Assembly: GCF_003236395.1 (NCBI RefSeq)
Contig: NZ_POUD01000071.1
Location: 1-35,892, forward strand
DNA from: Nonomuraea aridisoli
Lineage (GTDB): Bacteria > Actinomycetota > Actinomycetes > Streptosporangiales > Streptosporangiaceae
Direction: 5' to 3'
DNA length: 35,892 bases
A program made the translations under genes and the position numbers. Under the pieces are notes generated by a model that had not been told where the DNA came from, made no database searches, and saw only the letters and a list, made by a program, of their open reading frames with translations. How positions within the stretch are numbered: the first letter of the stretch is position 1; each line of letters opens with the position of its first letter. Positions 24,985 through 32,551 of this stretch are shown here, one piece after another.

Positions 24985-25428
24985 CTGGACGTACCGCAGC
25001 TTGAGGGTGTCGACGTGGCCTGACCAACGCAGCGTCAGATGCCAGCAGCCCGCCTCCGGCAGGTCGACGCCCGACGGACCGGGACCGCCCGGCACCTCGC
25101 GGGTGACAGGCGTTCCCGAGCCGTCCAGCCGGGCCTCGATCAGCAGCGGGTCTCCGTCCTGTGACACCCGCGAGACCCAGAGGATCTTGTTACCGCGCTG
25201 CTGGGCCGGCGGCGACAGCAACGGGTCGCCGAACACCACGGCCGCGATGTCCCCCCGGTCCCCCACGACGTACGGCATCGCCTGGTCCGGCGGCTGAAAC
25301 CCCGTGCGGGCCCAGGTGGGGAGCGGAGCCGGCGACAACCTCTCGGCGCATCCGTCCGGCGGCTCCGCGGATGCGCATCCAGTGACAAGGCACCAAGCCA
25401 GAAGCGCTGTCAGAATGCTGCGAAGCAT
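24976..25428 (-). CDS. Small secreted lipoprotein, hypothetical
   Basis: ATG 25428, after a GAGGGGG ribosome binding site, gives 150 aa. The signal peptide MLRSILTALLAWCLVTGC has lipobox VTGC (Cys18). The mature part has two further Cys (CAERL near residue 27 and AGCWHLTLRW near residue 129), PDQAMPYVVGDRGDIAAVVFGDPLL and a C-terminal beta-strand pair (CWHLTLRWSGHVDTLKLRYV) suggesting a small beta-sandwich. I recognise no family. The frame upstream of this ATG is open but lacks signal-peptide features, so the later start is preferred. Confidence 0.72.
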   Translation of the reverse strand: MLRSILTALLAWCLVTGCASAEPPDGCAERLSPAPLPTWARTGFQPPDQAMPYVVGDRGDIAAVVFGDPLLSPPAQQRGNKILWVSRVSQDGDPLLIEARLDGSGTPVTREVPGGPGPSGVDLPEAGCWHLTLRWSGHVDTLKLRYVQQR

Positions 25429-25544
25429 GTGCGGCCCCCTCAAGTAAGTGGTCGATACCACTACACCGCCGAGCCCCCACAGGTTCCCGACGGCAGGGCG
25501 GGCCCCAGCCCTGTGCCCCGGACGATGCGCCCGGGGCACCATCA

Positions 25545-26294
25545 TTACTCGTCAGGCAGCAGGTACCTCCAGGAGAGCATGAAAAGCGCTCCCGAACTCG
25601 TCTTGAACAGTGACGTGCCGTACTCCCGCCCGGCAGGCACCGCCTTGGTGATCGCCGCCACCGCCACGCCGTCGAGGTCCTTCTGCCAGACCGGGTCCAC
25701 CGAGCCCGAAGGCTCCTCGACCCCCGCGGGCCACGGCGCCGGCTTGCCCTCTGCCGACGCGGCACCTTCGGCGACCAGGCGGACGCGGGTGCCGGCATAG
25801 TCGGTGCCCGAGGCGGCGGCTCGCACCGCCAAGCCGTCCATCAGCTCCTTCGCGTCCGGGAGCTGCTTCGGGTAGAAGCTCGCGACCTGGTCCAGGGCCG
25901 GGACCCGGACCTCCAGCATCTTCCCGTCCTGCCCCCGCACCCCGAGGACGGTGGTCGGTACGTCCGACACCGTCGGCGCGTCCGGCCTGGGCTGCGCGGT
26001 CGGCGGTTGCCCGGTCAGGTACGTCCGCATCGACGCGACGATCTTGCTCACCTCATTCTCGGTGAGCTTGAGCTGCTTGCTCGCGTCGGCGATCACCACG
26101 CCGTCGCTGTAGACCACCACCCTCGGCGGACGCAGGACGTTCATGGTCGCGGTCACGAACCCACCCTCGGCGCCCCACAGGGCGACCCGTTTCGCCGGCG
26201 CGTCGGCCACGGCCGCCGATATCTCCGATCCCGCTCCACCACAGGCCGCCGTCAGTGACAGCAGCGCCACAAGCAGGGTCAATCGCACTCTCAT
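25545..26294 (-). CDS. Secreted lipoprotein, hypothetical
   Basis: ATG 26294 gives 249 aa with signal peptide MRVRLTLLVALLSLTAAC and lipobox TAAC (Cys18). The mature domain alternates beta-strands and helices, including PRVVVYSDGVVIAD, LTENEVSKIVASMRTYLTG and LFMLSWRYLLPDE at the end. The 'VVVYSDGVVI' strand with a following helix resembles small secreted proteins of actinomycetes with no assigned role. The frame extends upstream to 26483, but that part is Arg/Pro-rich without coding character, and the signal peptide defines the start. It is 116 bases from the next lipoprotein gene in the same direction. Confidence 0.75.
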   Translation of the reverse strand: MRVRLTLLVALLSLTAACGGAGSEISAAVADAPAKRVALWGAEGGFVTATMNVLRPPRVVVYSDGVVIADASKQLKLTENEVSKIVASMRTYLTGQPPTAQPRPDAPTVSDVPTTVLGVRGQDGKMLEVRVPALDQVASFYPKQLPDAKELMDGLAVRAAASGTDYAGTRVRLVAEGAASAEGKPAPWPAGVEEPSGSVDPVWQKDLDGVAVAAITKAVPAGREYGTSLFKTSSGALFMLSWRYLLPDE

Positions 26295-26759
26295 GCCACC
26301 CCAACGTACGCGGCCGCCAGGCAGTTCAATCCGCCCCTGACGTTCACCGGCCGTTCGCCTTCGGCGATCACCGGCGGGCCCGGGCACCCGGCGGGTTCCG
26401 CGGCCGGGAGTGACACCCAGTCCGGAGGCAGCGCCCAGATCCGGCGGCGGCCAGGCGGTCGGCGAGGTCACCGGTCTGCTCACGGCTCAGACGAGCGGTT
26501 TGCAGCAGGAACTCGCCGGCAAGGGGCGGCTCCAGCACCAACGCGCCTCTCCGGTCGATCTCCCCATGGCGGTGACGGCTCGGCCTCACAAGCTCACCGT
26601 GTTGCATGCCGGCCACGACTTCGCGACCTCGTCTGACCGGACAACCGGTGCGCTGGATCAGTCGGTTACCTCAACCGCCACAAGCGGTCGCCGCAGTACG
26701 AGCGCTCCGCATTGCGCGCGCTGGTTGCTGACCGGCGGCTGTTGTGGTGGCGCAGAGCA
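26295..26759. other. 465-base stretch without a recognised gene
   Basis: Open frames exist on both strands (for example 26368-26616 minus and 26410-26796 plus), but neither has a recognisable domain, clear ribosome binding site or convincing protein character. The region should contain the promoter of the MauE-like gene at its right end and that of the lipoprotein gene at its left end. No repeat, terminator or RNA gene was recognised. Confidence 0.5.
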
Positions 26760-26762
26760 GTG

Positions 26763-26768
26763 GATAAT
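26763..26768 (+). promoter_or_regulatory. Candidate -10 box for the MauE-like gene
   Basis: GATAAT matches TATAAT at 5 of 6 positions, in a short AT-rich patch nine bases before GTG 26778. A TTGTGG (26742-26747) could act as -35 but the 15-base spacing is short. If used, the mRNA would begin at or a few bases before GTG 26778. Confidence 0.35.
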
Positions 26769-26777
26769 TTGGCCACC

Positions 26778-27305
26778 GTGCAGTATGTGGAAGTGACCTG
26801 CCGGCTTTTGCTCGTGGCGGTTTTCGTCACGGCGGCCTTCACCAAGGTCTCCGGAAAGGCCGCCTGGCTCGCCTTCGTCCGTTCGCTGCGCCAGTTGAAA
26901 CAGATTCCGAGTCCTCTCCTTCAGCCGGTGGCGCTTGCTGTAGTGGCGATCGAGGCGATCGTCGCGGTGCTGCTGCTCGTCCCGGTACGGGTGGCGGGCT
27001 GGATCGGCTTCGCCCTGGCAGGCTGCCTCCTCCTGTCCTTCACTCTGGTGATCGGACGTGCGCTGTCGCACGGCAACCGGGCTCCCTGCCGGTGCTTCGG
27101 GGCATCAAGCACACCTTTGGGCCCTATTCACATCATGCGGAACGTGATGCTCGTCTGTGTCGCCGTTCTAGGGTTGGCCGGCGCCTCGGCATCGGGCACG
27201 CTTGACGCACCATACGCTCTGCTCGCCGGTGCCGGCGGACTGGTCGCCGGCATTCTGATCACGGCGTTCGAGGACATTGTCACGTTGTTCGGGCCAGCCG
27301 GATAG
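26778..27305 (+). CDS. MauE/DoxX-like membrane redox protein
   Basis: From GTG 26778 this is a 175-aa protein with four or five membrane helices. It starts QYVEVTCRLLLVAVFVTAAFTKVSG, the N-terminal MauE pattern, and has the diagnostic C-x-C-F-G motif in HGNRAPCRCFGA (Cys104, Cys106). MauE works with the thioredoxin-like MauD in methylamine-utilising bacteria to allow disulfide formation in the small subunit of methylamine dehydrogenase. No mau structural gene is present here. With a CPSC thioredoxin, an exporter and a Cys-rich precursor downstream, it probably passes electrons across the membrane during oxidation or isomerisation of that peptide's disulfides (inference). GTG 26760 is an alternative start in the same frame. 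Confidence 0.82.
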   Translation: MQYVEVTCRLLLVAVFVTAAFTKVSGKAAWLAFVRSLRQLKQIPSPLLQPVALAVVAIEAIVAVLLLVPVRVAGWIGFALAGCLLLSFTLVIGRALSHGNRAPCRCFGASSTPLGPIHIMRNVMLVCVAVLGLAGASASGTLDAPYALLAGAGGLVAGILITAFEDIVTLFGPAG

Positions 27306-27358
27306 CAGCGTTGGCCATTAGTCGCCCGCCCCAAGAGACGATCTGCCCAACCGGACAG

Positions 27359-27384
27359 TAGGGACGGAACCGCCCTATTTTTTT
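27359..27384 (+). terminator. Intrinsic terminator after the MauE-like gene
   Basis: TAGGG-a-CGGAACCG-CCCTA folds into a stem with one bulged A, followed by seven T residues at 27378-27384. This is the clearest Rho-independent terminator in the window, 54 bases after the MauE-like stop. It separates that gene from the thioredoxin/exporter unit. Confidence 0.8.
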
Positions 27385-27499
27385 CTGCCCCGTTGTCGCG
27401 ATGTGCGCAGAACATGTCCCGCCGAGCACTATGGGCCCGCGTCGCGCGGCTGTACTATCCTGACCGCTTCGGTATGGACCAAACGTTGAGGATTTCGCC

Positions 27500-28051
27500 A
27501 TGCCAGTCTTATGGGCCGTATTAGCGATTGTCTGCGCCATCTGCCTGCTTAATCTCTTGCTCACTCTCGCAGTGATCCGGCGCCTTCGACAGCACACCGA
27601 GCTGATCAACCGAGGAGGCGCGCGGCCCTCCGCGCAGGGCGAGATCACCCTGCCCGCCGGAGCTCGGGTCGGCGACTTCCGCGTCGTGACGGTCGACAAC
27701 CGCGAGGTGACCCGCGATGATCTCCGGGAGGGCATGCTCGTGGCTTTCTTCTCGCCGCGCTGCCCGTCCTGTGAGGAGCAGAAACCCGCCTTCGTACGGT
27801 ACGCCTCCGGCTTGTCAGGCGGGCGCGACGATGTGATGGCGGTGCTGCTGGGCTCTCCCGAGGAGTTGGGGGGCCTTCGCGAGGAGCTGAGCGGGGTCGC
27901 GCAGATCGTCATCGAGGCGGACGTCGACGGCGACATGTCCAAGGCGTACGGCCTCGGCGGATACCCGGCCTTCTGCCTCATGGGCCAGGACGGCGTCCTC
28001 GCGGTGACAGGTTTCCGGGTTGACGTCCTTCCTGGGTCCGTCGCCCGGTGA
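27500..28051 (+). CDS. Membrane-anchored TlpA/MauD-like thioredoxin-fold protein
   Basis: The 183-aa protein has an N-terminal membrane anchor (about residues 3-26), a short linker and a TlpA-like thioredoxin domain outside the membrane. Key parts are PAGARVGDF (TlpA-type N-terminal strand), FFSPRCPSCEEQKPAF with the active-site pair Cys88 and Cys91, and the cis-Pro loop GLGGYPAFCLM. A CPSC active site differs from the CGPC of thioredoxin and is compatible with an oxidase or isomerase role. ATG 27500 follows GAGGA with seven bases between. Its stop overlaps the exporter start as GTGA, so the two are co-translated. MauD pairs with MauE in methylamine systems, and this is the same pairing beside a different Cys-rich client. 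Confidence 0.86.
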   Translation: MPVLWAVLAIVCAICLLNLLLTLAVIRRLRQHTELINRGGARPSAQGEITLPAGARVGDFRVVTVDNREVTRDDLREGMLVAFFSPRCPSCEEQKPAFVRYASGLSGGRDDVMAVLLGSPEELGGLREELSGVAQIVIEADVDGDMSKAYGLGGYPAFCLMGQDGVLAVTGFRVDVLPGSVAR

Positions 28052-29850
28052 CCGCCGGCATGCGGGTGGCCATTGCCGCCTGGCGGCTGGCCTGGCGGGT
28101 CGCAGCGCGTACGACCATCGCGCAGCTCGTACTGACGGTGCTGGGCGCAGGCGCGCCCGTCGCCGTGGCGTGGCTGACGAAGCTCGTCTTCGACCAGCTG
28201 AGCGCCCCCGGCGGACCCACGAACCTGATGTGGCCGATCATCGGCCTGGTCGCCGCAAGCGTCATGACGGCGGTGTCGGCGCAGGTGCTGCGCTACCTGC
28301 GGGCCGAGCAGGGACGGATCGTGGCACTCGCCGCCCTCGACCAGCTCTACGCCGCGGTCAACAGGTTGGTCGGCCTGGGACGGTTCGAGGACCCGCAGTT
28401 CGCGGATCGGTTGCGCTTCGCCCGTCACGCCGGCGGGTCCGGACCGGCCGAGATCATGGCCGTGAGCATGAACCTGCTCCAGCAGATCCTGGTGACCGCG
28501 GGGTTCGTCGTCTCACTGGTCACCGTCAGCCCCGTTCTGGCGATCATCGTCCTGGTCGGTACGCTCCCCGCCGTCGGCGCCGAGTTCGCTCTCGCGCGCC
28601 GGCGGGCCGAGGCGATGAACACCGTGGGACCGACCGAGCGGCGCGAGTTGTTCTACGGCCAGCTGCTCTCCGATGTCGACGCGGCTACCGAGATCAGGCT
28701 GTTCGGCGTCGGCTCCTTTCTCAGGGAACGGATGCTCCGCGAACGCCGTACCGCGAACCGGGTGCAGCGGGCGATGGACCGGCGGGCCCTGAGCACGGAG
28801 GCGCTGCTCACCCTGCTCTCAACCGGGGTGGCGTGCGGCTGCCTGGTCTGGGCGGTCAACGCCGCGGCTGACGGAACGGTGACCCTCGGTGACGTGGCCA
28901 TGCTGGTCGCCGCGGTCGCCGCGGTGCAGACGGCTCTGCTCGGCATGGTGCGAGATGCGGCCGGAGCGCACACCCAACTGCTGATGTTCAGTCACTACCT
29001 CGCCGTCGTGGAAGCGGAGCCGGATCTGCCGGTGCCGGCCCACGCCCGTCCGGTGGCACCGTTGCGGCACGGCATCGAACTGCGTGACGTCTGGTTCCGG
29101 TATCGAGAGGATCTCCCGTGGGTGCTGCGCGGGGTCACCATAACGATCCCCAAGGGCCAGGCGGTCGCCCTGGTCGGTTACAACGGTGCCGGTAAGACCA
29201 CGATCATCAAGCTCCTGTGCCGCTACTACGACCCGGATCGTGGCGCGATCCTCTGGGACGGTGTCGACCTGCGGGACCTCGACCCGGTGCAGTTGCGCGC
29301 CAGGATCGCGGGCGTCTTCCAGGACTTCGTCTCCTATGAGTTGTCGGCCGCCGAGAACATCGGCATCGGTGATGTCGAGGCCTTGACGGATCGGTCACGC
29401 ATCGAGACCGCCGCGCGGAACGCGGGTGTGCACGACATCGTGCGCACGCTCCCCCATGGGTACGACACGCTGCTCAGCCGGATCTACTTCGCCGGCGACG
29501 ACCTGAACGGAGCCACACCGGGCACCATGCTCTCCGGCGGACAGTGGCAACGGGTCGCCATCGCGCGCAGCTTCCTGCGCGGCGGTCGTGACCTGCTCAT
29601 CCTCGACGAGCCGAGCGCGCGCCTCGACGCCGAGGCAGAACACGAGATCCACCAGGGCTTCCAACGGCTACGCAACGACGGCACAAGCCTGCTGGTGTCG
29701 CACCGGCTCGGCACGATCCGGGAAGCGGACCTGATCCTCGTGCTCGACGCCGGCACCGTGGTGCAGGCTGGGCCACATGCCGAGCTGGTCGAGACACCAG
29801 GGCCCTACGCCGAATTGTTCTCCCTCCAGGCCGCCGGTTATCGCGATTGA
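28048..29850 (+). CDS. ABC exporter, fused permease-ATPase, no C39 peptidase
   Basis: The 600-aa half-transporter has an N-terminal six-helix exporter domain (about residues 10-320) and a C-terminal ATPase. Walker A is VGYNGAGKTT (about residue 377), followed by Q-loop GVFQDF, signature LSGGQWQR (about residue 495), Walker B LLILDEPSARLD and H-loop LLVSHRL. It acts as a dimer that exports peptide or lipid. There is no N-terminal C39 protease domain, so leader removal must be done by another protein, such as the signal peptidase encoded at 30234. It overlaps the thioredoxin-like gene by 4 bases, and the peptide gene follows 102 bases later. Confidence 0.92.
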   Translation: MTAGMRVAIAAWRLAWRVAARTTIAQLVLTVLGAGAPVAVAWLTKLVFDQLSAPGGPTNLMWPIIGLVAASVMTAVSAQVLRYLRAEQGRIVALAALDQLYAAVNRLVGLGRFEDPQFADRLRFARHAGGSGPAEIMAVSMNLLQQILVTAGFVVSLVTVSPVLAIIVLVGTLPAVGAEFALARRRAEAMNTVGPTERRELFYGQLLSDVDAATEIRLFGVGSFLRERMLRERRTANRVQRAMDRRALSTEALLTLLSTGVACGCLVWAVNAAADGTVTLGDVAMLVAAVAAVQTALLGMVRDAAGAHTQLLMFSHYLAVVEAEPDLPVPAHARPVAPLRHGIELRDVWFRYREDLPWVLRGVTITIPKGQAVALVGYNGAGKTTIIKLLCRYYDPDRGAILWDGVDLRDLDPVQLRARIAGVFQDFVSYELSAAENIGIGDVEALTDRSRIETAARNAGVHDIVRTLPHGYDTLLSRIYFAGDDLNGATPGTMLSGGQWQRVAIARSFLRGGRDLLILDEPSARLDAEAEHEIHQGFQRLRNDGTSLLVSHRLGTIREADLILVLDAGTVVQAGPHAELVETPGPYAELFSLQAAGYRD

Positions 29851-29875
29851 CCGGAACCCGGATGTGATCTCTAAT
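29847..29875 (+). promoter_or_regulatory. Promoter of the Cys-rich peptide gene
   Basis: TTGACC (29847-29852; 5 of 6 to TTGACA) and TCTAAT (29870-29875; 5 of 6 to TATAAT) are separated by 17 bases, the optimal spacing for a housekeeping sigma factor. The -35 box overlaps the exporter stop codon. Transcription would start near 29882, giving a leader of about 70 bases. It is the best consensus promoter I see in the window. Confidence 0.65.
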
Positions 29876-29952
29876 GTAAATCAAACGGGTCAAGGTCAGA
29901 CGATGCCTACCGGCTCTCCACAATCGGCCCGTCATCCATGAGGGAGTGAAGC

Positions 29953-30159
29953 ATGCTGCGGCTCTTCAACGCGCTCGGCGACCGGATGTTGTCGGCCTTC
30001 GTCCCGAAAGTCACTGCTCAAGCCGCCTGCACGACCTGGAAAGAGTTCTGCTACTGCAGCGGCGTCTATTCCATTTCCCGGTGGTGCGACCGCGGCTGCG
30101 ACAGCAACCAGACGACCTGCGGGCCCTGCAACGTGCGGGGGGAACGCTACAGCTGCTAG
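29953..30159 (+). CDS. 68-aa precursor of a disulfide-rich (8-Cys) secreted peptide
   Basis: ATG 29953 follows AGGGAG with six bases between, an excellent ribosome binding site. The first 24 residues, with LFNALGDRMLSAFVPK then VTAQA, form an amphipathic leader ending in the signal-peptidase-like site AQA before Ala25-Cys26. The remaining 43-44 residues hold Cys26, 33, 35, 45, 49, 56, 59 and 68: eight cysteines, enough for four disulfides, plus several Trp/Tyr and basic residues. The leader lacks the long hydrophobic core of an ordinary Sec signal peptide. No RiPP-modifying enzyme is encoded nearby, so the mature product is probably a disulfide-bonded miniprotein with bacteriocin-like, toxin-like or signalling activity (inference). 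A hairpin follows the stop. Confidence 0.8.
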   Translation: MLRLFNALGDRMLSAFVPKVTAQAACTTWKEFCYCSGVYSISRWCDRGCDSNQTTCGPCNVRGERYSC

Positions 30160-30167
30160 CTGACGTG

Positions 30168-30208
30168 GGCTGAATGGGCCGTCGGCCGAGTCGGTGGCCC
30201 ATTCAGCC
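30168..30208 (+). terminator. 13-bp hairpin directly after the peptide gene
   Basis: GGCTGAATGGGCC (30168-30180) and its exact complement (30196-30208) enclose a 15-base loop, beginning eight bases after the peptide stop, with a loose T-rich run (ATCGTCTTTC) after it. It may terminate most peptide transcripts and let a minority continue into the signal peptidase gene. Confidence 0.6.
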
Positions 30209-30233
30209 ATCGTCTTTCAATCTGCCGCCTGTC

Positions 30234-30704
30234 ATGGCGCTCCGAATACTCGCGCGATCAGTGAGGCGCTTTTCCGTGCAGGCTGTGATTGCGGTGCTCC
30301 TGGCAGTTTCCGGCGTGGCGGTACTCGTCGCGGTGCTGCGGCACAAATTCGTACTGGCCACTGTTGCGGGCTTCAGCATGGCGCCCACTTTGCATCCCGG
30401 TGACCGCCTGCTGGTGCGCCGGACATCCCTGTCGCGCCTGAGAGTGGGCGACATCGTCGTGGTCGTGCCGGACGCGCGAATGGCAGGCCCGCGACCGCAT
30501 ACCGGCTACGTGATCAAGCGGTTGGCTGCGATACCAGGGGATCTCGTCCCGCCGCACGTACCGTCGCCATCGAACGCGCATGTTCCTCCGGGTTGGATGG
30601 CGATCCTGGGAGACAACCCCGACGCCAGCCGCGACTCGCGGGAGTACGGCCTGGTCACTCAGCAGCGGCTCGTCGGTGTTGTCGTACGCGCCATCAGCAC
30701 CTGA
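30234..30704 (+). CDS. Type I signal peptidase (S26 family)
   Basis: ATG 30234 gives a 156-aa protein with one N-terminal membrane helix (about residues 14-35) and the S26 boxes: GFSMAPTLHPGD with catalytic Ser48, DIVVVVP, VIKRLAAIPGD with catalytic Lys95, and GDNPDASRDSREYG. It is shorter than housekeeping LepB (~200-300 aa) and lies beside the peptide gene, so it probably removes the precursor leader at AQA outside the cell membrane. The in-frame ATG at 30174 lies inside the hairpin and is less likely. No clear Shine-Dalgarno precedes 30234. Confidence 0.87.
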   Translation: MALRILARSVRRFSVQAVIAVLLAVSGVAVLVAVLRHKFVLATVAGFSMAPTLHPGDRLLVRRTSLSRLRVGDIVVVVPDARMAGPRPHTGYVIKRLAAIPGDLVPPHVPSPSNAHVPPGWMAILGDNPDASRDSREYGLVTQQRLVGVVVRAIST

Positions 30705-30950
30705 GACCGCCCCGCCAGGACGATTTCCGCACAGGGCTGCGTGGTGGGCGGCGGCGAGCGTGGCACGGGCCCGAGGGAGGAACGCGGCGCCCGCGTCGGC
30801 CAGTGGCCCAATCCCCTCAGATCGAGATGTTGATCATGCGCAAGCATCGTTGGACACGCATGGAGACGCCGTTGCTATGGTCGAAGGAGAGCCGAAAGAC
30901 CAGGAGGTCACGGGGACGCTCGCCTCCATGGTCGGAGGGGGACGGTCTCC

Positions 30951-32537
30951 ATGCGCGTCGTAGTCGACCTCACCAAGTGCCAGGGGTACGGACAGTGCGT
31001 CTTCGCCGCACCCGACGTCTTCCGGATGCCGCACCACGAAACACTGATGTACGAGCTGGACTCCGACGAGACCAAACGTGACCAGGTGCTGCGGGCAGCG
31101 GCCGCCTGCCCGGTCAGGGCGCTCCTGCTCGACGAGGAGATCACGGAACGGCAGGAGAAGACCTCCGCCGGCGATACCGGCGTCGGCCGGATCGTCATCG
31201 TCGGCGCCTCGCTGGCCGGCCTGCGCGCCGCCGCGACGCTGCGCCGGGAGGGGTACGCGGGGAAGCTCACGCTGATCGGCGACGAGCAGGGCGAGCCGTA
31301 CGACCGGCCGCCGCTGTCCAAGCAGGTGCTGAGCGGCCAGATCGCCGCGGCCGACACCATGCTGCCCCGGCGCGACCAGCTCGACGCCGAATGGATCCGC
31401 GGGCTCGCCGCGGTCGGCCTCGACCTGGCCGCCAGGCAGGTCCAGCTGGCCGACGGCCGCACGGTCGGCTACGACCGGCTGCTGATCGCCACCGGCGTAC
31501 GCGCCCGGCCCTGGCCGGACGCGCAGGAGGCCGCCCTCGACGGGGTGACCGTGCTGCGCAGCCGCCAGGACGCCGCGGAGTTGCGGCGGCGGCTGGCGGC
31601 CAGGCCGCGCGTGCTGGTGATCGGCGGCGGTTTCACCGGCTCGGAGATCGCCTCCGTCTGCCGGGAGCTGGATCTGCCGGTCACCGTCGCCGAGCGAGGA
31701 CCGGCTCCGCTCGTCGGCGCGCTCGGCGGCGTGGTCGGCCGGATCGCCGCCGATTTGCAGCGCGAGAACGGCGTCGACCTGCGCTGCGGGGTCACGGTGA
31801 CCGCGCTCGAAGGCGATCGCGAGGGGCGGCTGCGCCGTGCCCGGTTGTCGGACGGCAGCGTGCTCGACGTCGATCTGGCCGTCGCCGCGCTCGGCACCGT
31901 GCGCAACGTCGAATGGCTGGAGGGCTCGGGGCTGGCCGCCGGCGCGTGGGGCGTGGGCTGCGACGCCGGCTGCCGCGCCTTCGACGTCAACGGCATCGTC
32001 TGCGACGACGTGTTCGTGGCGGGTGACGTGGCCCGCTTCCCGCATCCGGTCTACGGCTACCAGTTCCTGACGCTGGAGCACTGGGGCAACGCGGTCTCAC
32101 AGGCGCACGTGGCGGCGCACAACATGATCAGCCCGTCGGGCCGGCTCCGGCCGCATCTTTCGCTGCCGGTCTTCTGGTCCGCGCAGTTCGGCGTGAACAT
32201 CAAGTCGGTCGGCGTGCCGACGTTCGCCGACGAGGTGGCCATCGTGCAGGGCTCGGTCGAGGAGCACAAGTTCGTCGCCGTCTACGGTCACCGCGGCCGG
32301 ATCACCGCCGCGGTCACCTTCGACGAGGCGATGTGGCTGGACTTCTACCGCGACCTCATCGAGCGGGCGGCGCCGTTCCCGCCGGACTTCGCCATGGTCG
32401 GCCGGTCGGCCCCGCCCCACGCCGTCCCGGCGGAGATTCCGGCGCGCATCCCCGCCATCCACGACGCGACCGTCATGGTGACCGGCCACAACCCGGACGA
32501 ACGGCGCGCCACGCTGGTTTCCGCCGGTACCACCTGA
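30951..32537 (+). CDS. Ferredoxin-ferredoxin reductase fusion protein
   Basis: The 528-aa fusion has residues 1-~65 as a P450-type ferredoxin with Cys10, Cys16 and Cys53 (KCQGYGQC ... ACPVRAL). The middle cluster position is Tyr13 instead of Cys, which indicates a [3Fe-4S] cluster. From about residue 78 it is an FAD/NAD(P)H reductase: IVIVGASLAGLRAA for FAD, LIATGVR, second Rossmann motif VLVIGGGFTGSEIA and DVFVAGDVARF. It would pass electrons from NAD(P)H through FAD and the cluster to the adjacent P450. ATG 30951 follows GGAGGGGGAC. The P450 begins 14 bases after its stop. Confidence 0.92.
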   Translation: MRVVVDLTKCQGYGQCVFAAPDVFRMPHHETLMYELDSDETKRDQVLRAAAACPVRALLLDEEITERQEKTSAGDTGVGRIVIVGASLAGLRAAATLRREGYAGKLTLIGDEQGEPYDRPPLSKQVLSGQIAAADTMLPRRDQLDAEWIRGLAAVGLDLAARQVQLADGRTVGYDRLLIATGVRARPWPDAQEAALDGVTVLRSRQDAAELRRRLAARPRVLVIGGGFTGSEIASVCRELDLPVTVAERGPAPLVGALGGVVGRIAADLQRENGVDLRCGVTVTALEGDREGRLRRARLSDGSVLDVDLAVAALGTVRNVEWLEGSGLAAGAWGVGCDAGCRAFDVNGIVCDDVFVAGDVARFPHPVYGYQFLTLEHWGNAVSQAHVAAHNMISPSGRLRPHLSLPVFWSAQFGVNIKSVGVPTFADEVAIVQGSVEEHKFVAVYGHRGRITAAVTFDEAMWLDFYRDLIERAAPFPPDFAMVGRSAPPHAVPAEIPARIPAIHDATVMVTGHNPDERRATLVSAGTT

Positions 32538-32551
32538 AGGGGGACAGGGAA

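Noticed and set aside
26410..26796. 128-codon open frame on plus (and a minus frame 26368-26616) in the gap before the MauE-like gene
   Set aside because: No recognisable domain, no ribosome binding site and a composition like shadow frames; long open frames arise readily in high-GC DNA.
26778..28051. Methylamine utilisation operon
   Set aside because: Only MauE-like and MauD-like proteins occur; no methylamine dehydrogenase subunits or associated genes are present.
29953..30159. Lanthipeptide or thiopeptide interpretation of the Cys-rich precursor
   Set aside because: No LanB/C/M/KC, YcaO, radical-SAM or other modifying enzyme is encoded in the window, while disulfide-forming genes are present.
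30174..30236. Upstream ATG 30174 as start of the signal peptidase
   Set aside because: It lies inside the hairpin after the peptide gene and adds 20 residues without signal or membrane character; ATG 30234 gives a normal N-terminal anchor.
30705..30950. Small ORFs between the signal peptidase and the ferredoxin-reductase fusion
   Set aside because: Frames here are short, Arg-rich and lack ribosome binding sites; a promoter for the P450 unit is more likely, though none is clear.
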